From the NCBI RefSeq assembly GCF_003290185.1, contig NZ_QNFY01000006.1, forward strand, positions 124,001 through 188,000: 64,000 nucleotides of DNA, read 5' to 3'. The notes under the pieces are model-generated. The model ran no database searches. It had not been told where the DNA came from and worked only from the letters and a program-made list of their open reading frames with translations. Positions 1-8,237 of this stretch are shown piece after piece. This stretch comes from Chryseobacterium lathyri (lineage in GTDB: Bacteria; Bacteroidota; Bacteroidia; Flavobacteriales; Weeksellaceae). How positions within the stretch are numbered: the stretch's first letter is position 1; each line of letters starts with the position of its first letter. Both the position numbers and the translations under genes were made by a program.

Positions 1-34
1 AAAAAGCTGGGACATTTCTGTTTGTTCCAGCTTT
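1..34 (-). terminator. Terminator of the minus-strand surface-protein pair
   Basis: AAAGCTGG (3-10) pairs with CCAGCTTT (27-34), and the stem extends inward with one wobble pair to about 12 bp. Read on the minus strand, a run of T follows at the window edge. It lies 31 bp past the stop of the lectin-like gene and fits intrinsic termination of that transcript. Confidence 0.7.
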
Positions 35-64
35 ATTTATTATTGAACTGTCTTGTTTGTCGTC

Positions 65-1633
65 TTATTTTACTCCCTGTGTTACCATTCTGTTCGAAAT
101 AACAGAATAGATACAACCTGTGGTTTTTAAATTGACAGTAATAGTAGCGGGAGTAGACCGGTAAGCAGTATCACCATAAGGCTCAATAATCTTACCGTTT
201 GAGTCTTTTACAGTTCTTCCCTTTATCGTATAGGTCATCGTTGCTGTTCCTGTAAATCCGCTTGAAGGATTGAAGGTAACAATACCTGTCGTTTTATTAT
301 AAGTCCATGTTCCTTGTGGAGTCACTTTTTTACGGTACAGCGTAAGATCTGTATCATTGTTTTTTGTAAAACTGAATGTCGAATAATCAATATTAGAATT
401 GCTACCGGTTGGTGGGGTCGTAACGCTGATAGGGCCTTTATAAGCTATATCATTAGTGAAGACAGGAATATTAACCGGTTGTAACTTACATGTAGAAGCT
501 ATATCATCATTAGCAACAGCGGCATAAGGAAGAGTAAGCTTTACATTTCTGATAATATGCTGTTGATAAGCTCCTCCTGTAGCTGCTGCAAAACCAAGCT
601 TCAAAACAGCTGGAACCGTTGCATCCAAAGTTTGAGGAGTAGCGGCTCCTTCAACATCCGAAGTATTAAAATCAGTGATCTGAGGATTGGCATTCTCGGT
701 ATAAGGTACTGAAGTTTTGTAGTGGTAATAATTGATGACATTCACAGGAGTTCCGTTCTGTGTAGTCTGGATATCCACTTTTATATCAAACCCATCTGTT
801 GTGGTCGGAGTTGTAAAATGGGGAATTAGATCTAGGTATACTTTCCTGAACTCTCCGGCGTTGTTTCTGAGGTCAAATAAAGAGGGAAGTGAATTGGAAG
901 TCGCAAGATAGCTTCTGTCAGTTTGCAGGATTCTACCTACCGCACCTGAGTTGCTTAAGGTAGAACGGGTAACCAATACGGGATATCCGGTATATCCCAA
1001 TCCTAAACCATTGGCATTAATGGCGGCTCCTCTTGCCCCTCTTAAAGTGACATGGCTTGTTGCCTGGCTCCATGCTACCCCCGCAATACCATTTACTCTG
1101 GATTCACCCTGAAAACGCTTCGATTTAAAATTTCCGAACTCATCCAGGGCAATACCCAGATAAGCCCCAGATAAACCAGCTTTTCTTTGGCTTGCATAGG
1201 TGTTTTGTGTCCTGTTATAGGAATATCCGATACCGGCACCAGGTGCTCCAATGGTAGGGCTTGTTACTGCCCCGTCATAAAGGAAAAAAGACAATCCGTC
1301 TCCATAGGCTCCACCCAAGGGTGTTCCATTTTTCATGTCATATTCAAATTCAACATGAAGCCCGTTTACCGAAGTAAAAGTTCTTCCGTTGATAAACAAT
1401 CCTCCAAACTGTCCTGAGCTTGCAGGAGTAAGCTGTATTCCTGTAGAAGTATGGGAAGCGCTTCCTTGTATCGAAAGTTCTGGTGCCGCAGAAGCATTCA
1501 TTAATGAACTTGAATAGGAATAAAACCCGTAAATACTTGCTACCTCAGTACTATCTGTCTGTGCATACGCGAAGTTGGTAAACAGAACGAAAATCAGGCT
1601 CATCCAAGACAGCCCTTTTAAATTCTTTTTCAT
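65..1633 (-). CDS. Secreted L-type lectin-like domain protein
   Basis: This 522-residue protein has a signal peptide (charged MKKN start, hydrophobic core, ending near AYAQ at residues 22-25). Residues about 35-370 resemble the bacterial L-type lectin/concanavalin-like fold: a GLFINGRTF strand, then an FEYDMKNG and GAYGDGLSFFLYDG pair, and later an IALDEFGNF segment typical of the metal-binding side. A second beta-rich region (about 375-505) resembles bacterial Ig/cadherin-like repeats (VANDD start, ATMTYTIKGR). It starts 6 bp after the upstream secreted gene, so the two are probably cotranscribed. Related flavobacterial lectin proteins are often much longer; I see no clear C-terminal type IX sorting domain, so how it is anchored is unknown. 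The fold call is from pattern recognition. Confidence 0.7.
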   Translation of the reverse strand: MKKNLKGLSWMSLIFVLFTNFAYAQTDSTEVASIYGFYSYSSSLMNASAAPELSIQGSASHTSTGIQLTPASSGQFGGLFINGRTFTSVNGLHVEFEYDMKNGTPLGGAYGDGLSFFLYDGAVTSPTIGAPGAGIGYSYNRTQNTYASQRKAGLSGAYLGIALDEFGNFKSKRFQGESRVNGIAGVAWSQATSHVTLRGARGAAINANGLGLGYTGYPVLVTRSTLSNSGAVGRILQTDRSYLATSNSLPSLFDLRNNAGEFRKVYLDLIPHFTTPTTTDGFDIKVDIQTTQNGTPVNVINYYHYKTSVPYTENANPQITDFNTSDVEGAATPQTLDATVPAVLKLGFAAATGGAYQQHIIRNVKLTLPYAAVANDDIASTCKLQPVNIPVFTNDIAYKGPISVTTPPTGSNSNIDYSTFSFTKNNDTDLTLYRKKVTPQGTWTYNKTTGIVTFNPSSGFTGTATMTYTIKGRTVKDSNGKIIEPYGDTAYRSTPATITVNLKTTGCIYSVISNRMVTQGVK

Positions 1634-1639
1634 AGCTGC

Positions 1640-2212
1640 TTATTTTACAACAAATACGATGTTGATGAAAGATGCTGAGGTAGCATTTGATAAAACATCA
1701 TAATTTAATACACCTGTGTTGCTGATGCTGTTTATTTTGAAAACAGAAGTATCATAACCCGTTACATAATAGTGTAAATCTGTTGCGTTTGGAAAAAACG
1801 GAATCGCAGCCGGAGCTGATGTGCTTCTTGCATTTGCCGGGATATTGGAAAACTGGTTTTTATATAAAGTATACAGATCCTTTGTCTGTCCTGTTGCAGG
1901 AGTAGTCGTGTCAAAAACTACGCTCGGCATGTAAAAGAACTTAGCAACATACGGAGAAAGGCATACCCAGTCCGGAGCGGCAGGCGTTCCTACATTTTGA
2001 CTGATACATTTTTTGTTAGTATCAAAAATAACGAGTCCTGTTGCTGGATTGGTAACTGTTGCTAGATTGCTGATTCTTGGTAAAAGAAGTCCTTTAGAAG
2101 TGCTTGTAATGTCTAAAGCTGAGCTTGGATCAGGTGTAGAAGTGTTAATACCCACCTGAGCAGTAATGGTACAAAAAGCCATTACCAAAATTAAAGTAAT
2201 AATCTTGTGCAT
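1640..2212 (-). CDS. Small secreted protein with N-terminal VGINT-TP motif
   Basis: This 190-residue protein has a clear signal peptide (MHKIITLILVMAF, cleavage near ITAQ at 16-19). Directly after it comes VGINTSTPDPSSALDI, a motif common at the start of Bacteroidota surface and tail-fibre-like proteins, followed by GLLLPRISNL. The rest is beta-rich and not recognised. The S74 chaperone domain often found in longer proteins with this start is absent. It is the first gene of a two-gene minus-strand unit with the lectin-like gene. The protein at 49363 has the same opening. The biochemical role is unknown. Confidence 0.7.
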   Translation of the reverse strand: MHKIITLILVMAFCTITAQVGINTSTPDPSSALDITSTSKGLLLPRISNLATVTNPATGLVIFDTNKKCISQNVGTPAAPDWVCLSPYVAKFFYMPSVVFDTTTPATGQTKDLYTLYKNQFSNIPANARSTSAPAAIPFFPNATDLHYYVTGYDTSVFKINSISNTGVLNYDVLSNATSASFINIVFVVK

Positions 2213-2855
2213 TTCGAAATAATTTTTTTGTGTTGTTTTTGTGTACTATTAGCAAACTTCCTGCCAATAGTAAATTAATTGTTTAATTAAATTTTTTTGT
2301 TATTTTATATTATAAATAAAATTTGTTAAATTCATCATTTAGCATTTATACAAGGCTGTTTTTGTGTTTTTTTTTCTATTTATACATTTTGGTATTCCTG
2401 TATTTTATTTGTGTTTTTTTATGAATACCTATTTCTTTTGTATAATCTGGAAATGAATTATTATAATTAATTTCTGTTTTTGATTACAAATGTTTAATAT
2501 TAAATTATATCATATTTATTCAAAATATATCTGCTTTATATATTTTAATAAAGCTCAAATGATCTATTTTTCTTGCTGATTTAATATTAAATACTTTAAT
2601 TTGGAATCTGTGTTTTTTAATAAATTTTCAACAAATGTAATATAAAATTATTAAAAATAATACTTAGAAATTATTGCCGCAGACACTTGATTCACTATTT
2701 GGTGAATGTAGAGTGAGTATTTTAAGCATTAATGAAGGATTAATGAGAAGTTTTGTTTTTCTAACTTGAGCGTTAAAATTTGTTAAAATCTTGATATAAA
2801 CAAAAAGCACACTGAAAAGTGTGCTTTTAATATTTAGTTAGTTCATTACAAATTG
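2213..2855. other. 643-bp gene-free A+T-rich stretch
   Basis: No credible coding region was seen on either strand. It holds the terminator at 2801-2828 next to nrdA and must contain the promoter of the minus-strand surface-protein pair. CAAATGTA at 2632-2639 reads TACATTTG on the minus strand, a match to the -7 box TAnnTTTG, but it would leave a leader of about 400 bases and I see no -33 partner. The stretch is rich in TTTTT and ATTAAT words. Confidence 0.6.
2801..2828 (-). terminator. Terminator of the nrd operon
   Basis: A perfect 10-bp stem, AAAAGCACAC (2803-2812) with GTGTGCTTTT (2819-2828), encloses a 6-base loop. On the minus strand it is followed by a short T-rich tail. It lies 27 bp after the nrdA stop codon. 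Confidence 0.85.
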
Positions 2856-4514
2856 CTATGCCTCACAAGCGGAGCAGGTCACAAAATTGACCATCATTTC
2901 TTTAGAGACAGAGGAGCTTCTTTGGTAATAAAGAGTTTTTACACCTTTTTTCCAAGCCTCGATATAAAGATAATTGACATCTTTTACAGGCATTGTAGAT
3001 GGAATCTGTAAGTTCAGAGATTGAGCCTGATCAATATATTGCTGTCTTTGAGCAGCCTGAGAGATAATTTCCATAGGAGAAATCTCTTTGAACGTTTTGA
3101 ATACTGCTTTCTCTTCGTCTGTCAGCTCTTTAAGATGCTGTACGGAACCATGGTTCAGCATGATCGTTCTCCAGGTTTCTTCATTATCAAGACCTTTTTC
3201 TTCAAGTAATTTTGCCAAATATTTGTTCTTACGCATAAAGTTTCCTTTGGCAAGACCTGCTTTATAATAGTTAGAAGCAAATGGCTCAATTCCAGGAGAA
3301 GTCTGTCCTAAGATCGCAGAACTTGAAGTGGTAGGAGCAATAGCCATTGTGGTGGTATTTCTCAATCCGTAACCTTTCAGTAATTCCGGCTCTCCATAGA
3401 TGTTGGCTAATTCTCTTGAAGCAGTTTCTGCCTGCTCTTTGATGTGTTTGAAAGCTCTCGCATTGAATTGAGTTGCCTCAAAACTTTCAAACGGGATCAT
3501 ATTTTTCTGTAAATAAGAATGGTATCCTAAAACTCCCAATCCAAGCGCTCTGTGACGCAGTGCAAAGTTTCTGGCTCCCTGCAGGTAGTAGTTTCCTTCT
3601 GTTTTTTCGATGAATTCAGTCAAAACAGCATCCAGGAAATAAACAGCTAATTTTACAGCATCAGTATCTTTCCACTCGTCATACAATTCCAGGTTCATAG
3701 AAGATAAACAGCAGATGAACGACTCTTCTCTGGTGGAAGGAAGCATAATTTCGGAACAAAGATTACTTGCATTAACAGGCATTCCTAAGTCCTTGTAAAC
3801 CTGAGGTTTGTTTCTGTTAACATTATCGGTGAAGAAAATATACGGAAGACCTTTTTGCTGGCGGCTTTCAAGAACTCTTGCCCAGATTTTACGCTTATCC
3901 ATATCCCCATCGATCATATCCTGCATCCAGTAATCAGGAACGCAGATCCCTGTAAACAGGTTCTGGATCGGGCTACCGATATCTTTGATGGATAAGAATT
4001 CTTCAATATCTCCGTGGTCAATATCCAGATAAGCAGCAAAAGCACCTCTTCTTACGCCTCCCTGAGAAACTACATCCATCGCGGTATCGAATAATTTCAT
4101 GAACGAAACCGCTCCTGAAGATTTTCCGTTATCAGTTACAGCAGTTCCTCTGTTTCTCAGTTCTCCGAAATATCCTGAAGTTCCACCCCCGATTTTTGTC
4201 TGCATAATCACTTCACCCATTTTGTGGGTAATGCCTTCAATGCTGTCCGGAATGTGTACGTTGAAGCATGAGATAGGAAGACCTCTCTGTGTTCCCATAT
4301 TTGCCCATACGGGAGAGGAGAAGCTGATCCATCCTTTGGTGATCATTTCTTTGAAAGCAGGTTGTAATTCCGGCTTGTATAATTTTTTTGCAGCAGCAGT
4401 AGTGATTCTGTCGATGGCTCCGTCTACAGTTTCTCCTTTTAACAGATATCCTCTGTTCAGCATTTGCTCGGACTCTTCATTGAGCCACCATATATTTGAA
4501 TTTTGTTCTTCCAT
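2856..4514 (-). CDS. nrdA: Ribonucleoside-diphosphate reductase, large (catalytic) subunit
   Basis: Class I NrdA reduces ribonucleotides in the cytoplasm using the radical made by NrdB. At 552 residues it is far shorter than the 761-residue E. coli chain; it starts directly at the catalytic-domain region and has no N-terminal ATP-cone. Visible landmarks are SCFNVHIPDS (first redox cysteine), NLCSEI (thiyl-radical Cys and Glu), the FICCLSSMNL cysteine partner, the radical-transfer pair Y529-Y530, and the tail cysteines C547 and C550 that take electrons from thioredoxin or glutaredoxin. It is the last gene of the nrdB-DUF4145-ABM-nrdA operon, before a strong terminator. Without an ATP-cone here or in NrdB, classical dATP inhibition of activity is not expected (inference). 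Confidence 0.95.
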   Translation of the reverse strand: MEEQNSNIWWLNEESEQMLNRGYLLKGETVDGAIDRITTAAAKKLYKPELQPAFKEMITKGWISFSSPVWANMGTQRGLPISCFNVHIPDSIEGITHKMGEVIMQTKIGGGTSGYFGELRNRGTAVTDNGKSSGAVSFMKLFDTAMDVVSQGGVRRGAFAAYLDIDHGDIEEFLSIKDIGSPIQNLFTGICVPDYWMQDMIDGDMDKRKIWARVLESRQQKGLPYIFFTDNVNRNKPQVYKDLGMPVNASNLCSEIMLPSTREESFICCLSSMNLELYDEWKDTDAVKLAVYFLDAVLTEFIEKTEGNYYLQGARNFALRHRALGLGVLGYHSYLQKNMIPFESFEATQFNARAFKHIKEQAETASRELANIYGEPELLKGYGLRNTTTMAIAPTTSSSAILGQTSPGIEPFASNYYKAGLAKGNFMRKNKYLAKLLEEKGLDNEETWRTIMLNHGSVQHLKELTDEEKAVFKTFKEISPMEIISQAAQRQQYIDQAQSLNLQIPSTMPVKDVNYLYIEAWKKGVKTLYYQRSSSVSKEMMVNFVTCSACEA

Positions 4515-4572
4515 AGATGTTTATATTTTCGAATTCCAGGGCAGTGTTTATGCTCCGGAATTTTGTTGTTTT

Positions 4573-4860
4573 TTATATTGATTGTAATATTTCCACTTTG
4601 TGCGTACCGTTCAGTCCGCTTTCATCTCTTAATCTTTGAAATTCTTTAAAAGAAGGCGTGTTCAAAACCTCTTGCTGAACTTCTTCATTGATATAATTTG
4701 AATAATGTAAAAAGGTAACACCGTCTTCTTTTACATAAACCTTATACTCAAATGTCTCCTGATCCAGATTTTTAAAATCATCCAGAAACTTTTGAATATG
4801 GGTTTTGTTTTCCGAAACGTATTCGGGTTTTACGGTGTAGGTTACGATTACATTGATCAT
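4573..4860 (-). CDS. Small ABM-like (ferredoxin-fold) protein
   Basis: This 95-residue protein opens with MINVIVTYTVKPEYV and has the spacing of the antibiotic biosynthesis monooxygenase/dimeric alpha-beta barrel family: a beta strand, a helix (residues 18-32), then FEYKVYVKEDGVTFLHYSNY, a second helix and a final strand. Such proteins act on quinols or haem, or only form dimers; no catalytic residue identifies a substrate here. It begins 6 bp after the DUF4145 gene and ends 58 bp before nrdA, so it is part of the nrd transcript. A link to nucleotide reduction is suggested by position only. Confidence 0.65.
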   Translation of the reverse strand: MINVIVTYTVKPEYVSENKTHIQKFLDDFKNLDQETFEYKVYVKEDGVTFLHYSNYINEEVQQEVLNTPSFKEFQRLRDESGLNGTHKVEILQSI

Positions 4861-4866
4861 ATATAT

Positions 4867-5526
4867 TTAATTTGTTGATGGTCGTGTTGCTTTTAGATTT
4901 CTTAATTTGCTTAAAAGACTTTCATATTGATACACAGCTTTTAGGATTTCTTTTGTAAACTCTATTGAAATTTCGATTTCATTTTTTCCAATCTCATTAA
5001 ATGTTTGAGCTTCAATATGTGTGGCATCGTTTCCTAATAACCTAAGTTCATCCATTGCATCAATTAACTCCTTTGGAATCAATATTTTTGTTCCTAAATC
5101 TTTTAAACGAACAAATAAGTTCTTGCCCTCTGCCTCTCTTTCTTCACATATCTCTTCGAGAGTTTTTCTGATCATTATTGCTGAAGCAATGAAACAGTTA
5201 TTTGAATGACATATAATTGCTTCTCGAAAGGCTTCTGCAATATTGCTAGGAATGTTTTCTTGGTCAAAAGGAATTGTATCGGATGGCGATGTAAAAATAA
5301 GATCACTAAAGTTATTCATTATAAAGAATAAGTGTCCATTACATTCATTGCGCGGGCATCTTCTTATTCCCAAGTAATACTTGTCAGAAAAATTGTCGAC
5401 AGTTAAAATGTCATGGGGTCCATGAACTAAACTTTGAAAAGTGCCATAATGTCCACAATGTGGGCATTTTAGAGATATATTCCTATCTTTTACGGTAGGT
5501 TCGAGTCTATGTATAGTGACTTTCAT
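4867..5526 (-). CDS. DUF4145-like protein with N-terminal zinc ribbon
   Basis: This 219-residue cytoplasmic protein has CPHC at 21-24 and a second pair in CPRNEC at about 57-62, consistent with a zinc ribbon. The C-terminal part is helical: AFREAIICHSNNCFIASAIMIRKTLEEIC, a VRLKDLGTKI segment, then ELRLLGNDATHIEAQ. That pattern matches the DUF4145 family, whose function is unknown and which also occurs attached to restriction-type proteins. It sits between nrdB (11-bp gap) and the ABM gene (6-bp gap), an unexpected partner in a ribonucleotide reductase operon. Codon use looks more A-ending and less regular than in nrdA and nrdB, hinting at later insertion; this was judged by eye. Confidence 0.75.
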   Translation of the reverse strand: MKVTIHRLEPTVKDRNISLKCPHCGHYGTFQSLVHGPHDILTVDNFSDKYYLGIRRCPRNECNGHLFFIMNNFSDLIFTSPSDTIPFDQENIPSNIAEAFREAIICHSNNCFIASAIMIRKTLEEICEEREAEGKNLFVRLKDLGTKILIPKELIDAMDELRLLGNDATHIEAQTFNEIGKNEIEISIEFTKEILKAVYQYESLLSKLRNLKATRPSTN

Positions 5527-5537
5527 TATATCTTTTT

Positions 5538-6512
5538 TTAAAACAAATCGTTCGCCGTAATGCTCTTATCGTGTTTTGTATAATCCACTGGTCTTTTTGC
5601 GAAGAAATCATCCATAGAATTGGCAAAAACTTCCTCTTCAAACCATTTCATTGGACGGTATTGTTCAGGGGAAACATTGTAACGGGTTTCCATATTGATT
5701 TTCTTTAAGCTGTCGTCTACACGGTATTTCATAAAGTTCAGAAGGTCTTCTTTTGAGAAAACGCTTAGTTCTCCCAGTTCAAAGATCCAGTCAAGGATTT
5801 CGCCTTCCAGCTCAATGGACTGATCTACCAATGTGTAGATGTCTTCGATATCTGAATCTGTTAACAGGTCCGGCTGTTCTTCACGGATCTTGTTGATCAG
5901 ATAGATTCCTGCATTGGCGTGAATCTGCTCGTCAACGGATGTCCATGCGATGATATTGGAAACATTCTTCATATACCCTTTGAATCTTGTAAAAGAAAGG
6001 ATGATCGCAAATTGTGAGAATAGGGATACGTTTTCGATCAGGATGCTGAATAATAAAAGGGAAGATACATACTCTTTCGGTGTTGTAGAATTGGCGTGTT
6101 TCAGAACATTTGACAGGAAGTCAATTCTCTTTTTCACAGCAGGAATTTCTATAACATTGGAAAATTCTTCGTTATATCCTAATACCTCTACCAATCGGGA
6201 ATAGGCTTCAGAATGACGGAATTCGCATTCTGCAAAAGTAGCTCCAAGGCCGTTGAATTCAGGTTTTGGTAAGTGATTGTATAGGTTTCCCCAGAATGTC
6301 TTTACAGACACCTCGATCTGTGCAATGGCTAAAAGTGCATTTTTTACAGCGTGTTTTTCGTGCGGCTCTAACTGCGAATGAAAATCCTGAACATCTGCAG
6401 TAAAATCCACTTCCGAATGCACCCAGAACGATTTGTTGATCGCCTCTACAAACTGAAGAACCTCAGGGTATTCAAATGGCTTGTAACTTACTCTTTTATC
6501 GAAAATTCCCAT
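5538..6512 (-). CDS. nrdB: Ribonucleoside-diphosphate reductase, radical-forming small subunit
   Basis: NrdB carries the metal centre and tyrosyl radical that drive NrdA. The 324 residues contain the expected ligands: E67 (position of the first carboxylate), E97 and H100 with the radical tyrosine Y104 in EFRHSEAY, E160 in ILIENVSLF, and E195/H198 in DEQIHA. A tyrosine and acidic residues in the C-terminal tail fit the NrdA docking peptide. There is no N-terminal ATP-cone, unlike the NrdB proteins of some other Bacteroidota. It is the first gene of the minus-strand nrd operon, with about 425 bp of shared upstream region facing the efflux operon. No NrdR box could be identified with confidence. 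Confidence 0.95.
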   Translation of the reverse strand: MGIFDKRVSYKPFEYPEVLQFVEAINKSFWVHSEVDFTADVQDFHSQLEPHEKHAVKNALLAIAQIEVSVKTFWGNLYNHLPKPEFNGLGATFAECEFRHSEAYSRLVEVLGYNEEFSNVIEIPAVKKRIDFLSNVLKHANSTTPKEYVSSLLLFSILIENVSLFSQFAIILSFTRFKGYMKNVSNIIAWTSVDEQIHANAGIYLINKIREEQPDLLTDSDIEDIYTLVDQSIELEGEILDWIFELGELSVFSKEDLLNFMKYRVDDSLKKINMETRYNVSPEQYRPMKWFEEEVFANSMDDFFAKRPVDYTKHDKSITANDLF

Positions 6513-6938
6513 ATTAAAATAGCTTTAAAAATTAAATAATCTGCATCACTGTGGATAATGTTGAAGTAATGCTTAACTTCTTGTATGTTTGGTATTTACG
6601 TGAGAAACATATTCACATTCATGAGTGGAGGTTTCTTGTAAAGAACTAATGACAAAGTTCGAAAAAAAGAACTGATTTTGAAAGGGGTAAATAGTAATTG
6701 GCTGAGTTTTAACTGTAAAAGTTTTCCACATTTACATGAAACCAGCACGGATAATGGCTTAGACGGGGGTATGAGTAAAAAATAAATGAAAAATTAAAGT
6801 TACAGTTAAACACTTTTCCTTAATGTACTGTAAATAAAGGTTTAAAAAGTTAAACAATAAAATATTCGAATAAATTATTGTTCTTGTAACAAATTGAAAA
6901 TAACACCTACTTATTGGGTATAAAACAAGCATCACTTC
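6513..6938. other. Divergent control region between nrdB and the efflux operon
   Basis: This 426-bp region has no credible gene. It must carry promoters for both operons. GAACTTTG (minus strand, 6660 to 6653) is one base off the -7 consensus and could serve nrdB, but no -33 element is in register. A short inverted repeat GAAGT/ACTTC lies near 6574-6591. No clear promoter was found for the plus-strand gene. Confidence 0.5.
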
Positions 6939-7628
6939 ATGTTAGTAATTCAGGATTTACATAAATCATACGATACGGGGAAAAGCAAACTGCACGTTCT
7001 TAAGGGGATTAATCTTAATATTTCCGAGGGCGAGTTTGTTTCTATTATGGGAAGTTCCGGTTCCGGGAAATCTACACTTCTTAATATCATCGGTATTCTG
7101 GATGAAAAAGATTCGGGAACATATGAGCTGGATAATGTTCCGATTGAGCATCTGTCTGAAGTGAAAGCTGCAGAGTACAGGAGCAAGTTTCTGGGTTTTA
7201 TTTTTCAGTCCTTCAACCTGATCAGCTATAAAACAGCTCTGGAAAATGTAGCACTTCCTTTATATTACCAAAACGTTCCGAGAAAAGAGCGTAACCAGAA
7301 AGCATTGGAATATCTGGAAAAAGTAGGTCTCGGGCAATGGGCAGGACATCTTCCCAACGAGCTTTCCGGAGGACAGAAGCAGAGAGTAGCCATTGCAAGA
7401 GCGCTGATCACAGATCCTAAAGTAGTTCTGGCCGATGAGCCAACCGGAGCGTTAGATTCAAAAACGACGCACGATATTATGAAACTTCTTCAGGATATCA
7501 ATAATGAAGGAAGAACCATCATCGTTGTCACCCATGAACCGGACGTAGCCGCACAGACGAAAAGAAACGTAATACTGAAGGATGGCATCATAGAAAGTGA
7601 TGAGTTTATCAAGCAGATTGTTTTGTAA
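6939..7628 (+). CDS. ABC transporter ATP-binding protein, MacB/LolD type
   Basis: This 229-residue cytoplasmic ATPase would power the FtsX-like permeases encoded downstream. All core motifs are present: Walker A GSSGSGKST at 38-46, Q-loop Q90, signature LSGGQ at 142-146, Walker B VVLADE at 162-167 followed by PTGALD, and switch H199. Length and the PTGALDSKT motif match the MacB/LolD/FtsE group rather than importers. In MacAB-type systems the ATPase works with a permease and a periplasmic adaptor, here at 8238, 9546 and 10937. The ATPase is separated from them by an inserted four-helix gene. The exported substrate cannot be read from the sequence. Confidence 0.93.
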   Translation: MLVIQDLHKSYDTGKSKLHVLKGINLNISEGEFVSIMGSSGSGKSTLLNIIGILDEKDSGTYELDNVPIEHLSEVKAAEYRSKFLGFIFQSFNLISYKTALENVALPLYYQNVPRKERNQKALEYLEKVGLGQWAGHLPNELSGGQKQRVAIARALITDPKVVLADEPTGALDSKTTHDIMKLLQDINNEGRTIIVVTHEPDVAAQTKRNVILKDGIIESDEFIKQIVL

Positions 7629-7663
7629 GTGAATGGTGAATGGTGAATGGTGAATGGTGAATT
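7629..7663 (+). repeat. Tandem heptamer GTGAATG, about five copies
   Basis: Four exact copies of GTGAATG are followed by a fifth ending in T (GTGAATT), beginning with the base after the ATPase stop codon. It is a short array prone to slippage and runs directly into the left inverted repeat of the IVS-type element. Related GTGAATT words recur near 8123 and in reverse at 8189-8195. Confidence 0.9.
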
Positions 7664-8195
7664 TTGCTTCGCAAGTCAATTGTGAATGTTGGGGTTATCA
7701 GTTTTAATAAAAATTAAGTAATAATAAGGAACACACAAATACAAATGAAAAAAAATAATTATGTTTTTAAATCTGAACCATTATAAACTTGATGTTTATC
7801 AATCGGCCAGACAGTTAAGAATTGAATGTTATAAAGTATTATCTGAGATTCCGGATAGTGAGCGTTTTAATCTTACAGACCAGATACGCAGAGCTTCAAC
7901 TTCGGTAGTTTTAAATATTACGGAAGGATGTTCCAGAAGATCGGAAACTGAAAGGAAAAGATATTTTGAAATAGCCAGAGGTTCCGTGATAGAATTGGAT
8001 TCCTGTTTTGATATAGTTATAGACTGTAATTATATCAAAAAAGAAGAATTAGTAAAAATTGAAAATTTAATAAAAACAACATTTATCTTACTAAGCGGAA
8101 TGTTGAAAAAGAAATAGAGAAAGTGAATTGTCAATTAGAATAATTTATTTAAAAACAATTGACAACAGGGTTAATTGACTTCGGAGAAAATTCAC
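7657..8195 (+). mobile_element. Putative IVS-type element with imperfect terminal inverted repeats
   Basis: The left arm (7657-7682: GTGAATTTTGCTTCGCAAG then TCAATTG) matches the reverse complement of the right arm (8171-8195: TTAATTGACTTCGGAG then AAAATTCAC) over about 25 bases with a few differences. Between them lies one gene, the four-helix protein. A further copy of the TTAATTGACTT word lies at 8203-8213, and TTGTCAATT (8128-8136) pairs with AATTGACAA (8157-8165). The whole sits between two genes that otherwise belong to one efflux operon. That it moved as a unit is inference; no transposase is present. Confidence 0.5.
7761..8117 (+). CDS. Four-helix bundle protein of the 23S rRNA-IVS family
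   Basis: This 118-residue protein has the hallmark order of the family: LDVYQSARQL in helix 1, DQIRRASTSVVLNITEG in helix 2-3, RYFEIARGSVIELD and a final hydrophobic helix. Members were first found as open frames in intervening sequences of 23S rRNA and also occur free-standing in many Bacteroidota genomes. They pack as pentameric four-helix bundles, and their function is unknown. Here it is not in rRNA but lies between the ATPase and permease genes of an efflux operon, flanked by inverted repeats. An upstream ATG at 7745 is in another frame and stops soon. A role in the transporter is unlikely. Confidence 0.85.
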   Translation: MFLNLNHYKLDVYQSARQLRIECYKVLSEIPDSERFNLTDQIRRASTSVVLNITEGCSRRSETERKRYFEIARGSVIELDSCFDIVIDCNYIKKEELVKIENLIKTTFILLSGMLKKK

Positions 8196-8237
8196 AACGC
8201 AGTTAATTGACTTTTTACAAAGTAAAAAATAAAAACT

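Noticed and set aside
4099..4581. 160-codon open frame opposite nrdA
   Set aside because: It is antisense to the conserved NrdA N-terminal region, has no family features, and is a codon-bias shadow.
6574..6591. GAAGT/ACTTC inverted repeat as an NrdR box
   Set aside because: It does not match the known NrdR box form and only one copy is seen, so it was not annotated as a site.
7629..7663. GTGAATG array as a CRISPR
   Set aside because: The units are 7 bases long and abut without spacers, and no cas gene is present.
7761..8117. IVS protein gene as a sign of a 23S rRNA gene
   Set aside because: No rRNA sequence surrounds it; the neighbours are protein-coding efflux genes.
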